A DNA stretch of 41,159 bases from an uncultured Pseudomonadota bacterium. Lineage in GTDB: Bacteria > Pseudomonadota > Alphaproteobacteria > RF32 > CAG-239. A model generated the notes under the pieces. It ran no database searches, was not told where the DNA came from, and worked only from the letters and a program-made list of their open reading frames with translations. Location: assembly GCA_949300375.1 (NCBI GenBank), contig CASGEB010000013.1, positions 1 to 41,159 on the forward strand, given 5' to 3'. Positions 7,724 through 15,739 of the stretch are shown piece after piece. A program made the position numbers and the translations under genes. The stretch's first letter is position 1, and the number at the start of each line of letters is the position of its first letter.

Positions 7724-9517
7724 CTATCTGAGGATACAACCTCTTCCGGCTTGTCTCAATTTATTGCAAATCCCGACAAAACCGCCTTTCTCCGATTGCA
7801 CAATCAGTCTGTGGATTTCTCTCCCGTCAACCATAACCGTTTCCACCTGCCCCTGCATTTTAGCCAGTTCGGGATAATTCCGCTGCAGTGTTTTCCACTC
7901 TTTTTCGGCATTATCACACTCTGAAAAAGCTCCGAGCTGCATAACTTTCCGGCTGTTGGCCTCTGCGCCGTATAAGGTAAACGCCCCGGAAAAAGCCGGC
8001 ACTGCCGGACGGCTCGCCTTTTTCTTCGGAGGAATAACAACCCTGCCGCCTTCAACCACTTCTTCAAGCCAGTTTTCGTCTTTATTCCAGTCTGTATCTT
8101 GAATCGGTTGCTTTTTATCCGATTCGGGAGAATTCGCCAGCATCTGAACCAAATCCTGCTTAAATGCCGCCTTCAGAGCCGTTACAATATGTTTAATGTC
8201 TTTATTCATCAGTTTCCGGTCAAACGGTGAAAAGCCGGCGTAAAAATACAAAGCCCGAAGCGCTACAGCTCTTTCGGCCAGCACCTGGCTTTCTTTGCTC
8301 TCCGCCTCCAAAAGCTTGAGTTTCAAATTCAAAACCTCAAGTTTTTCATCCGGCAGCAGATTGTAGTTTTTCTCTTTTCCGCGGATTTCCTGTTTCAGAT
8401 TCTTTACTTTTTCCGCCACAATCTCATAATCCCCGGAAGCTGATTTTACCATATTATAAGCAATCTCGTTCTGAACAAAAATGGCGATTCCCATTTCATC
8501 CAGCACCTTGCGGCGGACAAACTCTTTTTCTTGAACCTTCCTGCCGTCTACCCGGGCATATCCTAAAGTTGCGCTCACCAGATTCTCGGCCGTATTTTTC
8601 GCCCGGGCAATCAGCCCGTTGATATAAATCGGATCTTTGGCGTCATAACCGTTAATTTGCAGCCGTTCCACCTCCGGATAAGCCTTAAAGATATTTGCCC
8701 GAATTCCGTCATACGTCGCAGGGATTTTATCCAGACGGAATTCCTCCCGATTCCCGGCTGCCGATTTTTGAAAAACTTCCAGAACATAATTGCGGTCAAA
8801 ATCCTCAAGCTCATAAAAACGACGTCCTTCAAGCTCAAGTTTTTTGCCGTCAAACTTCACCAGTTTTTCATACTCGTCAACATTTTGCTGCAGCTGTTTT
8901 TTGAAATTGACCAGTTCATAAACAACCACTTCCAAACCTTTTTTATATTCCTTGTCTTCAACGCTTAAAACGCCGTTCTTCTCCTGTTTTTTCTCCAACT
9001 CGGCCAGAATTTTCTGCTGTTTTTTCAAAAGCCGGTCTATCTCGGCAATTTTCTTTGCCGAGAACAAAGCGCTCTGATGCGACCGGATAACCGCCAATGC
9101 CAGATATTGCGAAGCTTTGGCATAAATTTCTTCATTTCTGGCGGCATCGCTGTCTTCCAGATTCGCCGCGGCAAACATAACCGAAAAATCCAAAAGGCGG
9201 ATGGAATTATACAACGGATTCTCCTCGCCCGAGACGGCGCCGCTCACATTGTTCAACAGCTCTCTGGCCGTAAGTTTGCTCGGATTCTTAAGCTTTTTGG
9301 CCATATTTTGCGATGAAAAATCAACATTATATTTCACGGCTCTTGCCATTGACTGATACACGTCCAACCGGCCGCGAACCTTCTCCGGCTCCATGGCAAA
9401 CGGAATCTCCTCGACCTCGATTTTATCGCTCCCCCATTTTGTTTCGTCACCGGCGCACCCCGCCAAAAACAAAGAAAACACAGCCAAAAAGGACAAACAG
9501 GAACGATAATTTCTCAT
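7724..9517 (-). CDS. outer-membrane lipoprotein with C-terminal SPOR-like domain
   Basis: A 597-aa lipoprotein. The signal sequence ends in lipobox L-A-G-C with the acylated cysteine at residue 21. The middle (about 130-470) is long, helical and Lys/Glu-rich, with a likely coiled coil around 165-210. The last 75 residues (FTLYGAEANSRKVMQLGAFS onward, ending in a short V-G-I-C-N-K-L-R block) look like a SPOR domain, which binds denuded septal peptidoglycan. The ATG at 9517 is chosen because AAAGGA lies eight to nine bases upstream and it gives a proper signal peptide; a frame-extending ATG at 9550 does not. SPOR assignment rests on the QLGAF start and the size; the central part is not recognised. 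Confidence 0.7.
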   Translation of the reverse strand: MRNYRSCLSFLAVFSLFLAGCAGDETKWGSDKIEVEEIPFAMEPEKVRGRLDVYQSMARAVKYNVDFSSQNMAKKLKNPSKLTARELLNNVSGAVSGEENPLYNSIRLLDFSVMFAAANLEDSDAARNEEIYAKASQYLALAVIRSHQSALFSAKKIAEIDRLLKKQQKILAELEKKQEKNGVLSVEDKEYKKGLEVVVYELVNFKKQLQQNVDEYEKLVKFDGKKLELEGRRFYELEDFDRNYVLEVFQKSAAGNREEFRLDKIPATYDGIRANIFKAYPEVERLQINGYDAKDPIYINGLIARAKNTAENLVSATLGYARVDGRKVQEKEFVRRKVLDEMGIAIFVQNEIAYNMVKSASGDYEIVAEKVKNLKQEIRGKEKNYNLLPDEKLEVLNLKLKLLEAESKESQVLAERAVALRALYFYAGFSPFDRKLMNKDIKHIVTALKAAFKQDLVQMLANSPESDKKQPIQDTDWNKDENWLEEVVEGGRVVIPPKKKASRPAVPAFSGAFTLYGAEANSRKVMQLGAFSECDNAEKEWKTLQRNYPELAKMQGQVETVMVDGREIHRLIVQSEKGGFVGICNKLRQAGRGCILR

Positions 9518-9542
9518 GAGCAAGGCATCCTTTGCAAAAAAT

Positions 9543-9560
9543 TGTAACAATATGTAACAA
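9543..9560. promoter_or_regulatory. tandem TGTAACAA direct repeat in a divergent intergenic region
   Basis: TGTAACAA occurs at 9543-9550 and again at 9553-9560, exactly one helical turn apart, between the divergent lipoprotein and dehydrogenase genes. The spacing suits a dimeric regulator. No regulator is known for it here. Confidence 0.25.
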
Positions 9561-9636
9561 GAATTTAAAAGCTTTTTATCAAATTTATTGATATATGTAA
9601 ACTAAATTAATCCAAAAACAAACAGAGGCAATTTTA

Positions 9637-10659
9637 ATGACTGATAAAATTAGAGTGGCAGTAATTGGCGCCGGCATGATGGGAAAAAACCATCTTAAGA
9701 CTTACAAGACATTAAACAACGTAGAGCTTGTCGGTGTATATGACATCTTCCCCGACGCGGCCAAAGCGGCTGCCGAAACTTTCGGAATCAAGGCTTTTTC
9801 CTCGATGGAAGAAGTCGCCGCCAATGTTGACGCGGTAAGTGTCGTAACCACTTCCGTTACCCATGCCGATGTCGGCGAATTTTTCTTAACCCGCAAAATT
9901 CATTGTATGATGGAAAAACCGCTGGCCACCACGGAAGAGGAGTGCAACCGGCTGATAAAAGCGGCAAAAGACAACAATGTCGTTTTGCTGGTTGGTCATA
10001 TTGAACAGTTCAATCCGGCGGTAGAACAAATGCACCGCCTGCTTTCCGACACGTCAAAGATTCGTTCTTTAACGGCGCAGCGTATGTCCGCCGCTTCCGG
10101 CCGTATTACCGATGTCGACGTTGCGATGGATTTGATGATTCACGACGCGGAAATCATTCTTTCCCTCGTCAAATCCCCGGTCAAAAGCATCAATGCCTCT
10201 GCGGTAAAAACGCCTGACCATGCCTCCGGCAAAGATTACATTACGGCGCTGATTGAATTTGAAAACGGCGTTACCGCCAACGTAACTGCCAGCCGCATTA
10301 CCCAGGCCCGCGTCCGGACTTTGGCCGTTACGACCGACACCAACTACATTGATATGGACTTCATCAACCAGAGCATCAATGTTCACACCCAGGGACGTAT
10401 GCCTTATGTCAATCAGGAAGAAATCCCGGAATGGATGCATTACGGCTTAAAAGGCAGCGTCGAACAGCTGTTTATTCCGACCAACCAACCGCTGCAGGCT
10501 GAGTTGAACCACTTTATCAACTGCGTCAACGGCCTGGAAACGCCGCGCATCACCGGCGAAGCCGCGCTTGAAGCTCTGCGCGTCATCTGGGGAGTTCAGC
10601 AAAAGCTCGGCTTTTTTATGCAGGACAATAATGCCAATTTGGAAGTCGCTGCGGAATAA
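9637..10659 (+). CDS. Gfo/Idh/MocA-family NAD(P)-dependent sugar dehydrogenase
   Basis: A 340-aa oxidoreductase. The N-terminal Rossmann fold carries G-A-G-M-M-G (about residues 11-16), and the family's E-K-P motif lies near residue 93 (MMEKPLATT), where the lysine contacts the nicotinamide. The G-H-I-E-Q-F-N-P-A block near 128 and the dimer-forming beta sheet follow. The H-I-E-x-F-N-P pattern is often seen in UDP-sugar 3-dehydrogenases such as GnnA, so a role in cell-surface sugar or lipid A precursor metabolism is possible, but no partner gene is nearby to support it. The start has AGAGG eight bases upstream. Its stop overlaps the truA start (TAATG). Confidence 0.85.
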   Translation: MTDKIRVAVIGAGMMGKNHLKTYKTLNNVELVGVYDIFPDAAKAAAETFGIKAFSSMEEVAANVDAVSVVTTSVTHADVGEFFLTRKIHCMMEKPLATTEEECNRLIKAAKDNNVVLLVGHIEQFNPAVEQMHRLLSDTSKIRSLTAQRMSAASGRITDVDVAMDLMIHDAEIILSLVKSPVKSINASAVKTPDHASGKDYITALIEFENGVTANVTASRITQARVRTLAVTTDTNYIDMDFINQSINVHTQGRMPYVNQEEIPEWMHYGLKGSVEQLFIPTNQPLQAELNHFINCVNGLETPRITGEAALEALRVIWGVQQKLGFFMQDNNANLEVAAE

Positions 10660-11399
10660 TGCGTTATAAAATCACCGTAGAATACGACGGCACAAATTTG
10701 CTGGGCTGGCAAAGACAATTGGACGGCCCGAGTGTACAAGAGCATTTGGAAAATGCTCTTTTCGCTTTTACCGGCATCAAAACCGAAGTCGCCGGCGCAG
10801 GCAGAACCGATGCCGGCGTTCATGCCCTCAAGCAGGTTGCCCATTTTGATGTAGAAAAAGAATGGGATGTTTTTCGGATGAGAGAAGCCTATAACGCCCA
10901 TTTGCGCTTAATGGAAGCCCCTGTCTCCGTATTAGAGATTGAAAAGGTTCCTTCAGATTTTCACGCCCGTTTTTCTGCCAAAGGCCGCGGCTATATTTAC
11001 CGGATATTAAATCGCAAAGCGCCGCCCGCCATTGAAAAAAACCGTGTTTGGTGGGTTCCTGTCCCTCTGGATGTTGATAAAATGCGCCAGGGCGCGCAAT
11101 ATCTGCTCGGCAAACACGATTTCACATCTTTCCGCGCCGCCGCCTGCCAGGCCAAATCCCCGGTTAAAACGCTCGACCGGCTGGATATTGAACAGCGCGG
11201 CGAAGAAATCGTCTTTATTGTCGAAGCCCGCTCCTTTTTGCACCATCAGGTTCGCAATATGGTCGGCACCCTGCGCGAAGTCGGCGACGGCAGCCGGCAG
11301 CCGGAAGACATTAAAACGATTCTGGAAGCCTGCGACCGGCGGGTTGCCGGGCCTAATGCCCCCGCCTGCGGACTATACCTGAATCGTGTGGAATATTAA
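10659..11399 (+). CDS. truA: tRNA pseudouridine(38-40) synthase TruA
   Basis: Forms pseudouridine at positions 38-40 of the tRNA anticodon arm. The 246-aa protein has the usual size. It has the catalytic aspartate D51 in A-G-R-T-D-A-G-V-H, the N-terminal YDGTNLLGWQRQ block, and the second-half motif with HHQVRNMVG near residue 195. Translation is probably coupled to the dehydrogenase upstream, since its ATG overlaps that gene's stop codon. Confidence 0.95.
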   Translation: MRYKITVEYDGTNLLGWQRQLDGPSVQEHLENALFAFTGIKTEVAGAGRTDAGVHALKQVAHFDVEKEWDVFRMREAYNAHLRLMEAPVSVLEIEKVPSDFHARFSAKGRGYIYRILNRKAPPAIEKNRVWWVPVPLDVDKMRQGAQYLLGKHDFTSFRAAACQAKSPVKTLDRLDIEQRGEEIVFIVEARSFLHHQVRNMVGTLREVGDGSRQPEDIKTILEACDRRVAGPNAPACGLYLNRVEY

Positions 11400-11428
11400 A
11401 GGTTATCAACAACCTATCCTGAACCACA

Positions 11429-11457
11429 TTGACATCGGTGACACCGGAATATAATAT
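11429..11457 (+). promoter_or_regulatory. consensus sigma-70-type promoter with palindrome in the spacer
   Basis: TTGACA (11429-11434), a 17-base spacer, then TAATAT (11452-11457). The spacer contains CGGTG-A-CACCG (11436-11446), an 11-base inverted repeat placed where a repressor would block the polymerase. It reads into a short transcript ending at tandem terminators. Confidence 0.6.
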
Positions 11458-11463
11458 ATTTTG

Positions 11464-11525
11464 TATGGTGGATAATTTTATCGACCAGATATCAGACTGA
11501 ACGATTTTTTTGTTCAGTCTTTTTT
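11464..11525 (+). ncRNA. candidate small RNA of about 60 nt
   Basis: Directly downstream of the consensus promoter is a short non-coding stretch. A first stem pairs GGTGGATAA (11467-11475) with TTATCGACC (11478-11486), with one mismatch and a 2-base loop. It is followed by a Rho-independent terminator: AGACTGAAC (11494-11502) / GTTCAGTCT (11512-11520) plus a T run. No reading frame fits. The family is not recognised. The alternative is that the stretch is only the 3' end of the truA transcript and the promoter match is fortuitous. Confidence 0.4.
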
Positions 11526-11542
11526 GTTTTAAATTTCTAACC

Positions 11543-11565
11543 GGGAGCTTTGGCTCCCTTTTTTA
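11543..11565 (+). terminator. second intrinsic terminator in tandem
   Basis: GGGAGC (11543-11548) / GCTCCC (11553-11558), TTTG loop, followed by six T. It lies 18 bp after the first terminator and 22 bp before the lysozyme-like gene. Confidence 0.7.
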
Positions 11566-11586
11566 TTACTATAAGGAGACTATAAA

Positions 11587-12486
11587 ATGAAAGAACATGA
11601 GCAATATTTGCTGGACGTTATTCAGGGAAAACGTCCGTTCAAAAATCCCAACCCCAAATTGGGAGAAGGAAAATATTACTATCTTGACCCCAATCAGAAA
11701 TACGACCCTATGGCACCGGCCCGTCCTGATCAAAAAACCTATGTTCCCAGTGAAGATTCGCCCAATCCATATTTGCAGCCCCAGCCGCCGGTTCAACAAC
11801 AAGCGCCGCTTCAGGGCTATGCATCAGCTTCCGGCTCAATCTCCAACGCCGCTGCCGGAGGAATACAGCCTGTAAAATATACGGCGCAAAATATGAAAAA
11901 ACCCAGTCCTGCAATGGCTTCTTTAAAACCATTTCTGAAAAAAAAGGAAGACATTTCTGAACATCCCTACCTTGATATTGAAGGAAACATAACAAGCGGC
12001 TACGGTCATATGGATAAAAATCTTAACAGCTTTGCCCGCCATCCTTGGTATAATCAAACGACTCAAAAACCGGCAACCATGGAAGAAATCCAAAAATATT
12101 ACAACATCCTGAAAACGGCGCCTTACGGACAAAACTATGGGGCAAAATCTTTCGAACAACAAACCCCGCTGCGTTTATCCCGCAGCTACGCCGACCAACT
12201 TCTTGACCATGATATTGCCGTCAGAGAAGAAGAACTTCACCAAACTCATCCCAACTTCAAATACATGAGTCCTGAAATGCAGGTCGCCATTGCCGAACCC
12301 AATTATCACGTCGGCACGCTTAAATGGCCTAAATTAAAAGAAGCAATTAAAAACAAAGACAAAGAGGCCATTTGCCAAAATATTCATCGAAAAGAAACAG
12401 ATAATCAAGGAAATTTCATTAAAGGCTTCCAAGAAAGAAACCAATGGGCTTATGACATGTGTCAAAAGGGATATTTTATAAAATAA
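11587..12486 (+). CDS. GH24 (T4-type) lysozyme-like protein with disordered N-terminus
   Basis: The C-terminal half (about residues 112-299) matches phage T4-type muramidases: E121, D130 and T136 have exactly the E-x8-D-x5-T spacing of the T4 catalytic residues, inside EHPYLD-x2-GN-x-T-x-GYGH. Such enzymes cut the glycan strands of peptidoglycan. The first 110 residues are rich in Pro, Gln, Ala and Ser and look disordered. No signal peptide or membrane segment is visible, so export would need a holin, a secretion system or lysis. AAGGAG sits eight bases upstream of the ATG. Two exported duplicated proteins follow. It is probably phage-derived, but no other phage gene is near. Confidence 0.7.
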   Translation: MKEHEQYLLDVIQGKRPFKNPNPKLGEGKYYYLDPNQKYDPMAPARPDQKTYVPSEDSPNPYLQPQPPVQQQAPLQGYASASGSISNAAAGGIQPVKYTAQNMKKPSPAMASLKPFLKKKEDISEHPYLDIEGNITSGYGHMDKNLNSFARHPWYNQTTQKPATMEEIQKYYNILKTAPYGQNYGAKSFEQQTPLRLSRSYADQLLDHDIAVREEELHQTHPNFKYMSPEMQVAIAEPNYHVGTLKWPKLKEAIKNKDKEAICQNIHRKETDNQGNFIKGFQERNQWAYDMCQKGYFIK

Positions 12487-12490
12487 ACTA

Positions 12491-12519
12491 ATGACAAATT
12501 TATTATACTTGTATATTAT
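12491..12519 (+). promoter_or_regulatory. probable promoter of the duplicated exported-protein genes
   Basis: ATGACA (12491-12496), a 17-base spacer and TATTAT (12514-12519), about 34 bases upstream of the first ATG. Confidence 0.45.
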
Positions 12520-12552
12520 TATGTTATATAATTAAAAATAGAGGACAATATT

Positions 12553-13020
12553 ATGAAAAACTTTTACAATATCCTTTTCCTTTGTTTATTTCTTTATCCG
12601 GCTACGGTATTGAGTTCGCCCTCTCCTCTTCCTGAAAAAAAAGATGTTCCCTGCCCACAATTCTGCCACCTTATGACTGATGAAAAATTTGTTGATCAGC
12701 GCTTTTATGAAACTTTACAGGTTTTCGGAAAAACAAGTTGGCGCACACTACTTTCTCCCATTTTAATAATTCAGGACAATCTCCATGGTACTGTAACCCT
12801 TCAGGAATGCAAACTACTGGAGAACAAAAAGAATTTCATTAAATATGAATGTTATGATAACTTTGCCTTAGAAGGAAAAAGCATTACCGAATATGAAATT
12901 ATGGAATGGGAGCCTCTATATCAGGGGTATCTTGTTCAAGAACGTAATTTCAATATAAAGGGAGAATTTCAAAGCGCCTCTCACTATTTAATCAAAACGC
13001 CCAAACAAGAGAAAGACTAA
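12553..13020 (+). CDS. exported protein of unknown function, tandem copy 1
   Basis: A 155-aa protein with a clear Sec signal peptide (MKNFYNILFLCLFLYPATVLS, cleavage predicted near residue 21), followed by a Pro/Ser-rich start and a soluble domain with cysteines at 34 and 38 and a later C/YEC pair. No known domain is recognised. GAGGA lies upstream of the ATG. It is nearly identical to the next gene in three long blocks but differs sharply around residues 49-65 and in the last 35 residues. Position after a lysozyme-like gene could suggest a periplasmic lysozyme inhibitor or immunity-type partner, but this is conjecture. Confidence 0.75.
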   Translation: MKNFYNILFLCLFLYPATVLSSPSPLPEKKDVPCPQFCHLMTDEKFVDQRFYETLQVFGKTSWRTLLSPILIIQDNLHGTVTLQECKLLENKKNFIKYECYDNFALEGKSITEYEIMEWEPLYQGYLVQERNFNIKGEFQSASHYLIKTPKQEKD

Positions 13021-13022
13021 TT

Positions 13023-13490
13023 ATGAAAAAAATTTACAACATCCTTTTCCTTTGTTTATTTCTTTATCCGGCTACGGTATTGAGTTCGCCCTCTCCTCTT
13101 CCTGAAAAAAAAGATGTTCCCTGCCCGCAATTCTGCCACCTTATGACTGATGAAAAATTTGTTGATTGGCGCTTTTATGAAACGATATATCCCATATGCA
13201 CTAACTGTTGGCGCATTTTACTTTCCCCCATTTTGATAATTCAGGACAATCTCCATGGCACTGTAACCCTTCAGGAATGCAAACTACTGGAGAACAAAAA
13301 GAATTTCATTAAATATGAATGTTATGATAACTTTGCCTTAGAAGGAAAAAGCATCATCGAATATGAAATTATGGAATGGAACGACTTCTATCAAGGATAC
13401 AAAGTTCAAGAACGTAATCTTAACATAAATGGACACTTGGAAAACTCCGGTTACTACGTAATCAAAATGCCCCAACAAGAAAAAGATTAA
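13023..13490 (+). CDS. exported protein of unknown function, tandem copy 2
   Basis: A second 155-aa copy that starts two bases after the first one stops, so the two are co-transcribed. The signal peptide and most of the body are the same. It gains a C-x2-C pair (C59, C62) in the variable patch, where copy 1 has no cysteine, so a different disulfide or metal site is possible. The C-terminal 35 residues also diverge. Only weak ribosome-site sequence precedes it (AGAGAAAG from the end of copy 1), which suggests coupling to translation of copy 1. The function is unknown. Confidence 0.75.
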   Translation: MKKIYNILFLCLFLYPATVLSSPSPLPEKKDVPCPQFCHLMTDEKFVDWRFYETIYPICTNCWRILLSPILIIQDNLHGTVTLQECKLLENKKNFIKYECYDNFALEGKSIIEYEIMEWNDFYQGYKVQERNLNINGHLENSGYYVIKMPQQEKD

Positions 13491-13568
13491 CTGCAAAACA
13501 CCTTATTCTATTGATATTCCATAATAAAAATTTCAATTGCCGTTACATCGCCTACCCAAGGCACAGGT

Positions 13569-14690
13569 TCACAGATTCCTATTTTTCCATCTGTCATAAA
13601 TCGCCAATCGCAGTTTATACGGCAATTTAGCTTTTAAATACTTTGGATTTTTCTCCATAAACTCTTCCCAACTTTGACGCCGCAAAACCTTTTCGCCGAC
13701 TTTTTCCCGAACAATCCAAATTTTCCGCCCGAAGCTGATAATCTCACATTTACCCAACGTCCGATTTTTAAAATTACCTTGCATAAGTGCTGCTTCCAGG
13801 CGTTCCGTTTCTTCCAAACGGGACGGATAAACATTGCCGCCGATTTTTTTTAGCAAAAAAATCAAAACCCGCAAACGCATTTCCTGATGAAGTTTCTGCC
13901 ATTCTGCCGGCAAAAAAGAACATCCGCTGCTTTCCCAGAAAGTAACATAACTTCTGACAAAACAATCCGTCTGTTGTTCCAAATAATCCCGCACTCTGTT
14001 CATTCTGGCTGCCGTCGCTGCCAGACGTTTAACGCTGATGCCGGCCTCTTCTTCCAAAACCGGTAGCAGCTTGCGGATTCTCACCCGCAAATACTCATCG
14101 TCGCGGTTCGAAGGATCTTCCACCCATTGCACCCCCTGCTCCCGCAAATAAGCCCGCAGAGCCTCCGGCGCAATATCCAACAGCGGCCGCAGAATTTCTA
14201 TACCGTTGCGCATTGTTCTTTCCTGCATGGCGGCCAAACCGTCAACACCGCTGCCGCGTTGCAAACGCATTAAAAACGTCTCGGCCTGATCCCGCTGATT
14301 ATGAGCAATCAAAAGCAGCGGCACGCCGTTCTCCGCGCACCATTTCTGTAATAATCCGTACCTGGCCTCCCTGGCAGCTTCCTCAATCCCGCTTTCCGGT
14401 TTAACGCCGACCCATTGCAAAATATGATGTTCGACCCCGATTTTTTTCATAAGCTGCGCGGTATATTCCGCCTCAGCATCAGCTTCCGGACGAAGTTGAT
14501 GATTCACCGTCAGGGCAACCACTCTGACGCAATGCTCATCACTCCAGTTTTTCAGCAAATAAACCAAAGCCAAAGAATCTGCGCCGCCGGAAACGCCGAC
14601 TGCCCAAACCTTTGGCTGTATCTGATACTTGTCAATTATTCTTTTTAAACTTGCGGCAAAATTTTCCCGCAGATTTTCACTCACCGGCAC
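13569..14690 (-). CDS. tilS: tRNA(Ile)-lysidine synthetase
   Basis: Attaches lysine to C34 of the AUA-decoding tRNA-Ile, an essential step. The 373-aa protein has the PP-loop ATP-binding motif S-G-G-A-D-S at residues 34-39, the HNQRDQAETFLMRLQRGSG block near 130-150 and the later DPSNRDDEYLRVRIR block. The C-terminal domain is shorter than in E. coli TilS, as is usual for many alphaproteobacteria. The start is a GTG four bases from the cpoB stop, so it is in the pal-cpoB-tilS run. ftsH, which often follows tilS in this class, is not present here. Confidence 0.93.
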   Translation of the reverse strand: MPVSENLRENFAASLKRIIDKYQIQPKVWAVGVSGGADSLALVYLLKNWSDEHCVRVVALTVNHQLRPEADAEAEYTAQLMKKIGVEHHILQWVGVKPESGIEEAAREARYGLLQKWCAENGVPLLLIAHNQRDQAETFLMRLQRGSGVDGLAAMQERTMRNGIEILRPLLDIAPEALRAYLREQGVQWVEDPSNRDDEYLRVRIRKLLPVLEEEAGISVKRLAATAARMNRVRDYLEQQTDCFVRSYVTFWESSGCSFLPAEWQKLHQEMRLRVLIFLLKKIGGNVYPSRLEETERLEAALMQGNFKNRTLGKCEIISFGRKIWIVREKVGEKVLRRQSWEEFMEKNPKYLKAKLPYKLRLAIYDRWKNRNL

Positions 14691-14693
14691 CCG

Positions 14694-15572
14694 TTAGCAC
14701 CCCAATTTCTTGGCCTCTTCTGCCGCCCGTTTCAAAATAGAAGCTTCTGCTTTCGGAAATTCGGTTTTCAAACTCTCAAACGATTGACAAGCCTCTGTCT
14801 TTTTGCCCAGTTCTTTCATTGACATTCCCAACTTCAACAAGCTGTCCGGCCCTTTTGTACCGTTTTTATATTTTTCGATTCCCTTAGCAAAAGCAATCGC
14901 TGCCCGCTGCCAGTCCTTTTTGGCATAATAAACCTCACCGAGCCAATATTGGGCATTTCCGGCCAGTTTATCATTAGGATACCGTTTCAAAATAGAATTA
15001 AAATTCTGGTCGGCCGTTGCATAATCAGAGGTCTTCAAAGCCTCCAGACCGGCCTGATAAAGTTCTTCTGCGCTTTTGGTCTTAACCGGAGCCAGATCTT
15101 CCCCTTTGGCCACACTCTCGCCGGTAACGGACTTCGGAGCTTCTGCGGCAACCTTCGGCGTAAACTTTTTACTTTTTGCCGCTTCGGAAATAGAAATCGC
15201 CCCTGCGTCGGATGCTGCCGGGGCAACCGGCTTGCCCTCAATCATCTTAATCCTGACGTCAATATCCTTATTAATAACATCGATTTTATCTTCCAATCCC
15301 TTAATTTTGAACTCAATCTCGTCAATACGCCCTGTCATCTTTCGGATTTGCTCGTCAAACTCCCCGATTTTAACGGCAAAATCGGCAGCCGATGTCGGAT
15401 TGACATCATTATTTGCACGATACACCTGCCTCTGCAAAATCTTCAAATCTTCCCGCAGAATGGCAATCTCATCCATCGCCGCACTGGCGCTCTGGGCAGA
15501 AACGTCCGCCGCAGTCATCAAAAAGACAAGACCACCGGCCAGCAAACTCATCGTCAAACTATTTTTTTTCAT
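14694..15572 (-). CDS. cpoB: cell division coordinator CpoB / tol-pal system protein YbgF
   Basis: CpoB is a periplasmic protein that links peptidoglycan synthesis with Tol-Pal-driven outer-membrane constriction. The protein has a signal peptide (cleavage near A-x-S-A-Q, residue 23-25), a coiled-coil trimerisation segment (about 32-105), a linker rich in Ala and Lys, and C-terminal TPR repeats (about 165-290) starting with AEELYQAGLEAL and including NAQYWLGEVYYAKKDW. The ATG at 15572 is preferred: GAGGA lies seven bases upstream and it gives a proper signal peptide, while the open frame further upstream reads through the promoter and terminator region. It is followed directly by tilS. Confidence 0.9.
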   Translation of the reverse strand: MKKNSLTMSLLAGGLVFLMTAADVSAQSASAAMDEIAILREDLKILQRQVYRANNDVNPTSAADFAVKIGEFDEQIRKMTGRIDEIEFKIKGLEDKIDVINKDIDVRIKMIEGKPVAPAASDAGAISISEAAKSKKFTPKVAAEAPKSVTGESVAKGEDLAPVKTKSAEELYQAGLEALKTSDYATADQNFNSILKRYPNDKLAGNAQYWLGEVYYAKKDWQRAAIAFAKGIEKYKNGTKGPDSLLKLGMSMKELGKKTEACQSFESLKTEFPKAEASILKRAAEEAKKLGC

Positions 15573-15676
15573 CATTCCATCCTCAAATTTCGGACTAAAA
15601 CCAATTATTTGTATCCTAAAATGATTCTCCGGCGAGTACAAGCTTAAACTTATATCTGCCCACACCTGCAGTATAA

Positions 15677-15716
15677 CAAAAAAAGAAACGTATCCTTTTA
15701 TCCAAGGATACGTTTC
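15677..15716 (-). terminator. intrinsic terminator downstream of pal
   Basis: A perfect 13-bp stem, GAAACGTATCCTT (15685-15697) / AAGGATACGTTTC (15704-15716), followed on the minus strand by TTTTTTTG. It separates pal from cpoB, so cpoB-tilS may have its own promoter or depend on read-through. Confidence 0.85.
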
Positions 15717-15739
15717 CGGCAATACAGATTCTGGTCAGA

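Larger units (their letters stand above)
12553..13490 (+). repeat. tandem gene duplication with a 470-bp period
   Basis: The two genes share long, near-identical nucleotide blocks, for example from the signal peptide through residue 47 and around residues 66-118. These are broken by short, clearly diverged patches. This mosaic pattern points to recent duplication or gene conversion plus local diversification. Confidence 0.85.

Noticed and set aside
11402-11411. A DnaA-box-like TTATCAACA after truA
   Set aside because: One isolated imperfect match without clustering, AT-rich unwinding element or neighbouring replication gene.
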